9,279 nucleotides of DNA from an uncultured Porphyromonas sp. GTDB taxonomy: Bacteria > Bacteroidota > Bacteroidia > Bacteroidales > Porphyromonadaceae. Below, one piece after another: positions 1 through 5,189 of the stretch. Under the pieces are notes generated by a model. That model saw only the letters and a list, made by a program, of their open reading frames with translations. It had not been told where the DNA came from and made no database searches. The position numbers were made by a program, and so were the translations under genes. Positions within the stretch are counted from its first letter, which is position 1. Every line of letters starts with the position of its first letter. The stretch covers positions 1 through 9,279 of the forward strand of contig CAMFNC010000095.1 of NCBI GenBank assembly GCA_945965245.1, read 5' to 3'.

Positions 1-2
1 CC

Positions 3-374
3 ATCAAGCGTATCACTGCCAAGGATACCGACCAGGCTCTATTGCCTTTCTTCCGAGATGAAGACGACCGCAACTTTGCCTCCACCCTGCTGCGTATGAC
101 ACTGCTAGACCATACCCGCTGGAAAGGCATCGTGGAGAAACACCTGAGCGACCGCTGGGAGGTGGAGCGAGTGGCAGACATGGACATGCTGATTATGGAA
201 ATGGCCGTGTGCGAAATGGTCTATTGCCCCGACATCGCCACCACGGTGACCATCAACGAGTATATCGAACTGGCCAAAGTGTACTCCACACCCAAAAGTC
301 ACCCCTTTATCAACGGCGTTTTGGATGCCGTGGCGCAACAACTGAAAGCGGATGGTGTGCTACTGAAAGCATAA
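3..374 (+). CDS. nusB: Transcription antitermination protein NusB, C-terminal part (5' end outside window)
   Basis: The reading frame is open from the left edge to the TAA at 372-374, giving the last 123 residues; the true start lies upstream, so the TTG at 42 is not a start. NusB is an all-helical RNA-binding protein that works with NusE (S10) on boxA RNA to keep RNA polymerase processive, notably on rRNA operons. The visible part carries the usual C-terminal NusB pattern: a Trp-Glu-x-Glu-Arg-Val-Ala-x-Met-Asp helix (bases about 159-184), then Thr-Val-Thr-Ile-Asn-Glu-Tyr-Ile-Glu-Leu-Ala-Lys (about 244-279) and Phe-Ile-Asn-Gly-Val-Leu-Asp (about 307-327) near the end. The frame ends 84 bp before yajC, a common neighbour in Bacteroidales. 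The match to the family core is clear; full length and N-terminal architecture cannot be judged. Confidence 0.9.
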   Translation: MKRITAKDTDQALLPFFRDEDDRNFASTLLRMTLLDHTRWKGIVEKHLSDRWEVERVADMDMLIMEMAVCEMVYCPDIATTVTINEYIELAKVYSTPKSHPFINGVLDAVAQQLKADGVLLKA

Positions 375-380
375 AATAGC

Positions 381-388
381 TATCTTTA
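381..388 (+). promoter_or_regulatory. Possible -7 promoter box (TATCTTTA) upstream of yajC
   Basis: TATCTTTA matches the Bacteroidota -7 consensus TAnnTTTG except for the last base. It sits 70 bp before the yajC ATG, which would give a leader of roughly 60 nt. No TTTG -33 box is visible at the expected distance, and the site lies only 6 bp after the nusB stop, so yajC may equally be read from the nusB transcript. Confidence 0.3.
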
Positions 389-415
389 TGTGATTATCGG
401 AATGCCAACAACTCC

Positions 416-436
416 TATAATAATAGATATATTATA
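416..436 (+). repeat. AT-only inverted repeat in the yajC leader
   Basis: A perfect 7-bp dyad: TATAATA at 416-422 and TATTATA at 430-436, separated by 7 bases. As RNA it would be a weak hairpin because every pair is A-U. The stretch 416-458 is very AT-rich, as is usual just before start codons in Bacteroidota, so the dyad may be a compositional accident. Confidence 0.3.
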
Positions 437-458
437 AAATTTTAATCTTAATAAAACA

Positions 459-779
459 ATGAACTTATCCCTTTTACAAGCCGCTCCGGCACAAGGCGGC
501 AGCCTGCTTACCACCGTGGGCATGCTGGTATTGATGTTTGTGGTGATGTGGTTATTCTTTATCCGTCCGCAGCAAAAACGTCAGAAAGAATTGCAGAAAA
601 AACGTGATGCCATGCAGCCCGGCGATCGTGTGATTACTTCCGGCGGACTCTACGGCGTAATCAAAGACGTAAAAGCCACCGAATTTGTGGTGGAAATAGC
701 CGACGGTGTACGTGTGCGCGTGGATAAAGGCTCTGTGTTTGCCTCTGCCGCCGACACCACCAACGAAGTGCGCAAGTAA
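459..779 (+). CDS. yajC: Sec translocase accessory subunit YajC
   Basis: A 106-residue protein with the whole YajC layout. There is a short N-terminal periplasmic segment, one hydrophobic membrane helix at about residues 17-36, then the signature Phe-Phe-Ile-Arg-Pro-Gln-Gln-Lys (33-40) and a basic Lys/Gln-rich segment. After that comes a small cytoplasmic domain with Gly-Asp-Arg-Val-Ile-Thr-Ser-Gly-Gly-Leu-Tyr-Gly (55-66) and Val-Arg-Val-Asp-Lys-Gly-Ser-Val (86-93). YajC associates with SecDF and the SecYEG channel at the inner membrane; it is non-essential in E. coli. Length is typical. The ATG at 459 follows an A-rich leader without a recognisable Shine-Dalgarno site, normal for this phylum. 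No secD/secF lies alongside in this window; the neighbours are nusB and a ybbR-like gene. Confidence 0.95.
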   Translation: MNLSLLQAAPAQGGSLLTTVGMLVLMFVVMWLFFIRPQQKRQKELQKKRDAMQPGDRVITSGGLYGVIKDVKATEFVVEIADGVRVRVDKGSVFASAADTTNEVRK

Positions 780-795
780 CCTCTCTTTCCCATTC

Positions 796-828
796 CTCTT
801 CCTCTCCACCGAAAGCAGAGAGGAAGAG
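796..828 (+). repeat. Perfect 11-bp inverted repeat (hairpin) between yajC and ybbR
   Basis: CTCTTCCTCTC at 796-806 is the exact reverse complement of GAGAGGAAGAG at 818-828, with an 11-nt loop. One arm is all pyrimidine and the other all purine. It begins 17 bp after the yajC stop. No T-run follows, so it is not a standard intrinsic terminator; it could protect the yajC mRNA 3' end or act together with the second hairpin at 856-875. Confidence 0.6.
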
Positions 829-855
829 TGTATCGGGTTCATAAATTTCATCACC

Positions 856-883
856 AACCGGAGTCAGACCCGGTTCGTTTTTT
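856..883 (+). terminator. Terminator-like hairpin ending at the ybbR start codon
   Basis: AACCGG (856-861) pairs with CCGGTT (870-875) around an 8-nt loop. After two bases (CG) comes a run of six T (878-883), and the ybbR ATG begins at 884. Short GC-rich stem plus T-run is the intrinsic terminator pattern. The stem is only 6 bp and the T-run lies against the start codon, so it may be a partial terminator or attenuator between yajC and ybbR rather than a full stop. Confidence 0.5.
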
Positions 884-1882
884 ATGAAACTCAAATTAAA
901 TCCCAATCGCGGAGGCTCCCAAACCAAAGTACAGCCTTCGAAGCGAACGAAAATCTCATCGCCAACGATTTTCGTGGGATTTTTGATACTCTCGGCTATC
1001 TTCTGGTATATCCAAAGCCTTCAGGAGACCTATTCCAAACGCTTCTTGATACCGGTGGTATATGAAGACCTCTCCGGCAGGCACGGATTGGATCAGATGC
1101 CGCCCCAGGCTGTGGAAGTGGTTATCAGCGACCGCGGCGTGCACCTTTTCGACTACGCGGTAAACGGCTTTAGACCCATCAAATTGAAAGTACAAAACGA
1201 TGCCAACGGCGAACCCTATTTGGGCATTTCGCGCAAAGACTTGCTGGCTGCCATTTCGCGCCAATTGAGCAATCGGGCACAAATCTCATCCGTTTCTCCT
1301 GCCGAAATCTACCTGCCCATATTCCGCCGCGAAGAAAAGAAAGTGCCCATACAAATCGACTTCGAAGCCAATACGAGCCAGGGCTTTATAGCCTCCACAC
1401 CCACCATCACTCCGGATAGCGTTATGGTCTATGGCAGTGCCAACCTTTTGAGCGGTATCCACTCCATCAAAACAGCACAACTGCCTCACGAAGGACTCTC
1501 CGAAACCTACACCGGCTATTTGAACCTGATTTCCCCATCGCCAGCCATCAAATTGAGCACATCGCGAACGCGCATCATCATCCCCATAGAAGAATTGACC
1601 GAGCGTTCGTTCGATATGAATGTGGAGGTAGAGGGCACCCCGAACGGCAAAGAGATTTTACCACTGCCGGCACATGCCTCGGTAGTGCTTACTTTACCGG
1701 GAAGCAAATACAATGAAGTGATACCCTCGTCTTATCGTCTCATAGCCACCTATCCCAAGGAGGGCGCACGCAGCAGCGAAGACCAATTGCAGCTCACGCT
1801 CCGGGGGCTGCCGGACTGGGTGGTACGCTACACCATATCACCCTCACAAGTGCAATATGTTATCGAACAAAAAGCCGAATAA
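884..1882 (+). CDS. YbbR-domain membrane protein (CdaR-like)
   Basis: A 332-residue protein with a basic N-terminus, one membrane helix at about residues 27-44, and then a long extracytoplasmic region starting with the Ile-Gln-Ser-Leu-Gln-Glu-Thr-Tyr segment typical of Bacteroidota YbbR proteins. The rest is beta-rich YbbR-type repeats with recurring Ile-Pro-Ile/Ile-Pro-Val starts (about 56, 155 and 233). In Firmicutes the YbbR protein CdaR regulates the diadenylate cyclase CdaA and is encoded beside it; here no cyclase gene is adjacent, so that role is only inferred. The ATG at 884 is the only start that keeps both basic segment and membrane helix; the next Met is after residue 70. The 3' end overlaps coaE by 26 nt. 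Family assignment is firm, function is not. Six T residues directly precede the ATG, so there is no ribosome-binding site of the classical kind. Confidence 0.85.
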   Translation: MKLKLNPNRGGSQTKVQPSKRTKISSPTIFVGFLILSAIFWYIQSLQETYSKRFLIPVVYEDLSGRHGLDQMPPQAVEVVISDRGVHLFDYAVNGFRPIKLKVQNDANGEPYLGISRKDLLAAISRQLSNRAQISSVSPAEIYLPIFRREEKKVPIQIDFEANTSQGFIASTPTITPDSVMVYGSANLLSGIHSIKTAQLPHEGLSETYTGYLNLISPSPAIKLSTSRTRIIIPIEELTERSFDMNVEVEGTPNGKEILPLPAHASVVLTLPGSKYNEVIPSSYRLIATYPKEGARSSEDQLQLTLRGLPDWVVRYTISPSQVQYVIEQKAE

Positions 1883-2468
1883 AACCACCACCATTGCCAT
1901 TACCGGCGGCATCGGAAGTGGGAAATCGGTGGTTTCGCGCATACTGCGACTGATGGATATACCGGTTTTCGACTGCGACGCCGAGGCTAAGCTACTCTAT
2001 GTGACCGACTCGCAGCTGGCAGCCGGCATGAAGGCACTATTGGGTCGGGAGGTCTATCTGCCCGATGGACAAATCAATCGCTCCTATTTGGCCTCCCACA
2101 TTTTTCAGCATCCCGAAACCGCCCATGCCGTGCAGCAATTGGTGCATCCGGCAGTGACCACCGGCTTTAAGCGTTGGCGCACGGCACGCACGGAAGAGGG
2201 GTACGGATTTGTGGGCATCGAAAGTGCTATCTTGTTCGAGGCCGGATTGGAGGCATTGGCAGACACCATCTGGCTGGTAACTGCCCCGGAGGCGGTACGC
2301 CTGCAACGTGCCATGCACCGCGACAAGACTTCCGAAGAGCAAATCCGAAGCCGAATGGCCAAACAGGCATCTCAGACAGAACTGCTCTACCGGGCACACG
2401 CCGAAATCATCAACGACGGCAAAACGCTACTCATACCTCAAATCATCCACCTTTTAACCGCCCTATAA
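1857..2468 (+). CDS. coaE: Dephospho-CoA kinase
   Basis: A 203-residue kinase that phosphorylates the 3'-OH of dephospho-CoA with ATP, the final step of coenzyme A synthesis in the cytoplasm. Family marks in order: P-loop Gly-Gly-Ile-Gly-Ser-Gly-Lys-Ser (17-24), Asp-Cys-Asp (39-41) at the expected catalytic/substrate position, His-Pro-Ala-Val (97-100), Glu-Ser-Ala-Ile-Leu-Phe-Glu (122-128), lid motif Arg-Asp-Lys-Thr-Ser-Glu-Glu-Gln-Ile (155-163) with Arg-Met-Ala-Lys-Gln following, and Ile-Ile-Asn-Asp-Gly (184-188). The length is usual. No other ATG, GTG or TTG lies between 1857 and the P-loop, so the start, and with it the 26-nt overlap with the upstream ybbR-like gene, is well supported. The overlap suggests translational coupling within one transcript. 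The N-terminal stretch before the P-loop is about a dozen residues longer than in E. coli CoaE. Confidence 0.95.
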   Translation: MLSNKKPNKTTTIAITGGIGSGKSVVSRILRLMDIPVFDCDAEAKLLYVTDSQLAAGMKALLGREVYLPDGQINRSYLASHIFQHPETAHAVQQLVHPAVTTGFKRWRTARTEEGYGFVGIESAILFEAGLEALADTIWLVTAPEAVRLQRAMHRDKTSEEQIRSRMAKQASQTELLYRAHAEIINDGKTLLIPQIIHLLTAL

Positions 2469-2491
2469 ACCTTACTCACCCCATCTTTTTT

Positions 2492-3154
2492 ATGAAATCA
2501 AAATTCTTTGGATTGTTTTTTCTTATCGGGATGCTTCCGCTTACCGCTCTCCATGCACAACAAGACAGCACAACACTGCACTTTTCTTATCCCGACAGAG
2601 AGCAAATGCTGATTAACCAACTCAACGATATCCAATACCTGAAACTGACCTGCACAGACACACTGATGCGCGGCAAACGTTTCCTCTTGCTCATCGAAGA
2701 GTATCGTAACGGGCAGAGGACTGTGGCAGACAGCACCAATCTGAAATGCGAAGAGGAAGTAATGGAAATCAAATCGGGCGAAAAAATCTTTCTCTACCAC
2801 CTCAATACGTGCGACAAACTGAAATTCGATACCGAAGCCGACTCCTTTATCCTATCTCTGGCCGGCAAACTAACGGGTTCGGACTTCACTTTGCTGACAG
2901 CCTATCCGGGCATCCAAAATCGGCACAAGCTAAAAGGATCCGATGCCTATTCGCTGCGCACACTCTCCTGCGATGCCGATGAACGAATGCGAGTACCGGT
3001 GGGCACACTCACCCCCATCCTGGCTTATACCCCACCATTCCAATTGGAGCAAGGTGGAGCGTCCTATTGCGTGTTGGGTACGCGGAGTTATCAGGATTGG
3101 TACAGTCGATTTGGCGTAGAGCACTATTATATCTTCTCGCTGCTTATCGAATAA
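2492..3154 (+). CDS. Uncharacterised secreted protein, 220 aa
   Basis: I do not recognise this protein. It opens with a clear signal peptide: Lys-Ser-Lys, a hydrophobic core (about residues 5-20) and a likely signal peptidase I cut after Ala22. There is no lipobox Cys, so it is probably periplasmic or exported further. The mature part has five Cys (54, 86, 107, 160, 193), an odd number, with no zinc or haem motif that I can see. It mixes charged segments with a conserved-looking C-terminus: Pro-Val-Gly-Thr-Leu-Thr-Pro-Ile-Leu-Ala-Tyr (169-179), Tyr-Cys-Val-Leu-Gly (192-196) and His-Tyr-Tyr-Ile-Phe-Ser (211-216) at the end. The frame stays open upstream inside coaE, but the ATG at 2492 gives the signal peptide and lies 23 nt after the coaE stop, so it is the right start and the gene is probably the last of the yajC-ybbR-coaE run. 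No obvious terminator follows. Confidence 0.8.
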   Translation: MKSKFFGLFFLIGMLPLTALHAQQDSTTLHFSYPDREQMLINQLNDIQYLKLTCTDTLMRGKRFLLLIEEYRNGQRTVADSTNLKCEEEVMEIKSGEKIFLYHLNTCDKLKFDTEADSFILSLAGKLTGSDFTLLTAYPGIQNRHKLKGSDAYSLRTLSCDADERMRVPVGTLTPILAYTPPFQLEQGGASYCVLGTRSYQDWYSRFGVEHYYIFSLLIE

Positions 3155-3219
3155 AGCCTTGCGCAATTTGCTTATGGAAGTGCCACATAGAATAAGTAGG
3201 GAACGCCGGAAAAAACAGC

Positions 3220-3227
3220 TATCTTTG
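3220..3227 (+). promoter_or_regulatory. Bacteroidota -7 promoter box (TATCTTTG) for the DUF5606 gene
   Basis: An exact match to TAnnTTTG. It ends 29 bp before the DUF5606 ATG at 3257, so the leader would be only about 20-25 nt. A TTTG -33 element is not seen at the usual 19-21 bp spacing. It lies in the 102-bp gap after the secreted-protein gene and implies a new transcription unit. Confidence 0.6.
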
Positions 3228-3256
3228 CACATATTTAAGAATGAACAGAATAACTC

Positions 3257-3691
3257 ATGTTAAAAAAAATCCTCTCTCTATCCGGTAAGCCCGGATTATA
3301 CAAATTGATTTCACAGGGTCGCAATAGCATCATCGTGGAATCCATGCTCAACGGACGCCGTATGCCGGCTCGCTCCACAGACCGTGTGGTTTCTTTGGGC
3401 GACATATCCATGTATACCACCGCCGAAGACAAACCTCTGGTGGAAGTATTGGAACTGCTGCGTGTTCACCAAAACACTCAGCCTGTGGATTTGACGGCTT
3501 TTGCCGACAATGAGGCTCTTCGTGACAAGATGGCGGCATTTATGCCCGATTTCGACCGCGAACGCGTCTATCCGAGCGACATCAAAAAACTCTTCCAGTG
3601 GTATAACCTGCTCCTCGAACAAGGCTTTGACCACTTCGAAGAAATCAAGGAAGAAACAACCGAAGCTGCCCAAACAGACAGCCCACAATAA
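3257..3691 (+). CDS. DUF5606 family protein
   Basis: A 144-residue protein matching the DUF5606 family of Bacteroidota, whose function is unknown. The N-terminus, Met-Leu-Lys-Lys-Ile-Leu-Ser-Leu-Ser-Gly-Lys-Pro-Gly-Leu-Tyr-Lys-Leu (1-17), followed by Ser-Ile-Ile-Val-Glu-Ser (24-29), Thr-Asp-Arg-Val (61-64 region upstream of Ser-Leu-Gly-Asp-Ile-Ser-Met-Tyr-Thr) and the late Asp-Ile-Lys-Lys-Leu-Phe-Gln-Trp-Tyr-Asn-Leu-Leu-Leu, is the conserved signature. The tail (about 126-144) is acidic and likely disordered. No signal peptide or membrane helix, so cytoplasmic. The conserved Met-Leu-Lys start fixes the ATG at 3257. It has its own promoter box at 3220 and is followed 91 bp later by kbl. The residue range given for Thr-Asp-Arg-Val is approximate. 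Confidence 0.85.
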   Translation: MLKKILSLSGKPGLYKLISQGRNSIIVESMLNGRRMPARSTDRVVSLGDISMYTTAEDKPLVEVLELLRVHQNTQPVDLTAFADNEALRDKMAAFMPDFDRERVYPSDIKKLFQWYNLLLEQGFDHFEEIKEETTEAAQTDSPQ

Positions 3692-3782
3692 CACATACTG
3701 TCCTCTGCCTCCGAATACAGAGAAGCAGGGGCTTTTGGGGGATTTCAGAGAATTATCATCTATTCATAAAATACCTAAAACC

Positions 3783-4973
3783 ATGTTCCAAGGAATGAAA
3801 AAACATCTGCAAGACGAGATTCAAGGCATCCGTGAAGCAGGTCTGTACAAAGAAGAGCGTATCATCATTACGCCCCAAACCGCCGACATCAAGGTAAACG
3901 AGGGCAAAGAGGTTATTAACTTCTGTGCCAATAATTATCTGGGACTGTCCGATAACGCTCGCTTGGTTAAAGCCGCCAAAGATGCCATGGACAGCCACGG
4001 CTACGGCATGAGCTCCGTGCGCTTCATCTGTGGTACGCAAGATATCCACAAAGAATTGGAGCGTGCTATCTCCGAATACTTCCACACCGAAGATACCATC
4101 CTCTATGCCGCCTGCTTCGATGCCAACGGCGGTTTATTCGAGCCCCTCTTTGGCGAAGAAGACGCCATCATCAGTGATGCGCTGAACCATGCTTCCATCA
4201 TCGACGGCGTGCGCCTCTGCAAGGCCAAACGCTATCGCTATGCCAATGCCGACATGGAAGACCTGGAACGCTGTCTGAAAGAAGCTCAGACTCAGCGTTT
4301 CCGCATCATCGCCACCGATGGTGTATTCTCTATGGACGGTAATGTGGCTCCCATGGATAAAATCTGCGAACTGGCACGCAAATACGATGCTCTGGTAATG
4401 GTGGACGAGTGCCACAGTGCGGGCGTTGTGGGCAAGACCGGTCATGGTGTGGCCGAGCAATTCGACTGCTACGACGGCATCGACATCCACACCGGTACGC
4501 TGGGTAAGGCCTTTGGCGGTGCCGTGGGCGGATTTACCACAGGTCCGAAAGAAGTTATTGAAATCCTGCGTCAGCGTTCACGTCCGTATCTCTTTTCCAA
4601 CTCCATTCCTCCCGCTGTGGTAGGGGCCGGCTTGGAAGTATTCAAGATGCTGAAAGAAAGCAATGCCCTGCACGATAAGTTGATGGAAAACGTGAATTAC
4701 TTCCGTGACAAAATGCTGGCTGCCGGCTTCGACATCAAGCCCACACAAAGCGCCATCTGTGCCGTGATGCTTTACGACGCTCCGCTGTCACAAGAGTATG
4801 CCAAGCGTTTGCTAAACGAAGGCATCTACGTAACCGGTTTCTATTATCCCGTGGTGCCGAAAGGACAAGCTCGCATCCGCGTTCAATTGTCTGCCGCTCA
4901 CGATCGCAAGCACCTCGACAAGGCCATCGAAGCCTTTATCAAAATTGGCAAGGAACTGGGCGTGCTGAAGTAA
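3783..4973 (+). CDS. kbl: Glycine C-acetyltransferase / 2-amino-3-ketobutyrate CoA ligase
   Basis: A 396-residue PLP enzyme of the alpha-oxoamine synthase family. Kbl cleaves 2-amino-3-ketobutyrate with CoA to glycine and acetyl-CoA, the second step of threonine breakdown after threonine dehydrogenase. Family marks: Asn-Phe-Cys-Ala-Asn-Asn-Tyr-Leu-Gly-Leu (46-55), Gly-Ser/Ser-Val-Arg-Phe-Ile-Cys-Gly-Thr (77-85 region), Asp-Ala-Leu-Asn-His-Ala-Ser (132-138), Val-Asp-Glu-Cys-His-Ser (207-212; Asp208 expected to bind the PLP ring N), and the Schiff-base Lys242 in Thr-Leu-Gly-Lys-Ala-Phe-Gly-Gly. The Arg-Ile-Arg-Val-Gln-Leu-Ser-Ala-Ala-His segment (364-373) near the C-terminus is typical of Kbl rather than BioF or serine palmitoyltransferase. 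The frame is open further upstream but ATG 3783 gives the usual family length; an alternative ATG is at 3795. No tdh gene is present in the window. A strong terminator follows at 5002. Confidence 0.93.
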   Translation: MFQGMKKHLQDEIQGIREAGLYKEERIIITPQTADIKVNEGKEVINFCANNYLGLSDNARLVKAAKDAMDSHGYGMSSVRFICGTQDIHKELERAISEYFHTEDTILYAACFDANGGLFEPLFGEEDAIISDALNHASIIDGVRLCKAKRYRYANADMEDLERCLKEAQTQRFRIIATDGVFSMDGNVAPMDKICELARKYDALVMVDECHSAGVVGKTGHGVAEQFDCYDGIDIHTGTLGKAFGGAVGGFTTGPKEVIEILRQRSRPYLFSNSIPPAVVGAGLEVFKMLKESNALHDKLMENVNYFRDKMLAAGFDIKPTQSAICAVMLYDAPLSQEYAKRLLNEGIYVTGFYYPVVPKGQARIRVQLSAAHDRKHLDKAIEAFIKIGKELGVLK

Positions 4974-5001
4974 GCGCACATCCTTCTTATCCGAAGACTA
5001 T

Positions 5002-5044
5002 AAAACGGCTGCTCTGGAATGAATTTGGAGCAGCCGTTTTCTTT
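5002..5044 (+). terminator. Intrinsic terminator after kbl
   Basis: A perfect 13-bp stem: AAAACGGCTGCTC (5002-5014) and GAGCAGCCGTTTT (5028-5040) with a 13-nt loop, and a T-rich continuation (TTTTCTTT, 5037-5044). It starts 29 bp after the kbl stop and ends before the promoter box of the next unit. The A-run on the 5' side makes it formally bidirectional, although both flanking genes point the same way. Confidence 0.88.
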
Positions 5045-5090
5045 CGAAAAGTCGTATATACAGCATCGTAAATACTTCGGGCAGAATGTG

Positions 5091-5098
5091 TATCTTTG
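5091..5098 (+). promoter_or_regulatory. Bacteroidota -7 promoter box (TATCTTTG) for ricT-gldH
   Basis: An exact TAnnTTTG match placed between the kbl terminator and the ricT-like gene. It ends 87 bp before the chosen ATG, so the leader would be about 80 nt, long enough for the small ORF at 5136-5189. No clear TTTG -33 element is seen. Confidence 0.6.
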
Positions 5099-5135
5099 TT
5101 GAGATAGATTAACTGCCGACGGAAGATACTTGCAC

Positions 5136-5189
5136 ATGGGCATGAGAATAAAATTCCGGAAGCATCAGAATCAGTGCTTTTTCAAATGA
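5136..5189 (+). other. Candidate 17-codon upstream ORF coupled to ricT
   Basis: ATG at 5136 opens a 17-codon frame (MGMRIKFRKHQNQCFFK) ending in TGA at 5187-5189, which overlaps the ricT ATG (5186-5188) in the arrangement ATGA. The peptide is strongly basic with an aromatic end. A second in-frame ATG lies at 5142. The stop-start overlap is the classical arrangement for translational coupling, but such short frames arise easily by chance, and no homology can be judged at this size. Confidence 0.3.

Noticed and set aside
706..1065. Overlapping plus-strand ORF of 119 codons across the yajC end and ybbR start
   Set aside because: It is out of frame with both real genes, has no recognisable features and crosses the hairpin region.
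2174..2491. Upstream extension of the secreted-protein frame through coaE (106 more codons)
   Set aside because: It overlaps coaE in another frame, and the internal ATG at 2492 gives a typical signal peptide right after the coaE stop.
3241..3288. 15-codon mini-ORF overlapping the DUF5606 start in another frame
   Set aside because: It begins about 14 bp after the promoter box and overlaps the real start; no coupling arrangement and no supporting signal.
3702..3734. Possible hairpin between the DUF5606 gene and kbl (CCTCTGC with GCAGGGG)
   Set aside because: Seven pairs with a G-T wobble, a long loop and no proper T-run; too weak to call a terminator.
3501..3782. Upstream extension of the kbl frame (94 codons) through the DUF5606 gene
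   Set aside because: It lies in another frame of a well-supported gene; ATG 3783 gives the normal Kbl length and N-terminus.
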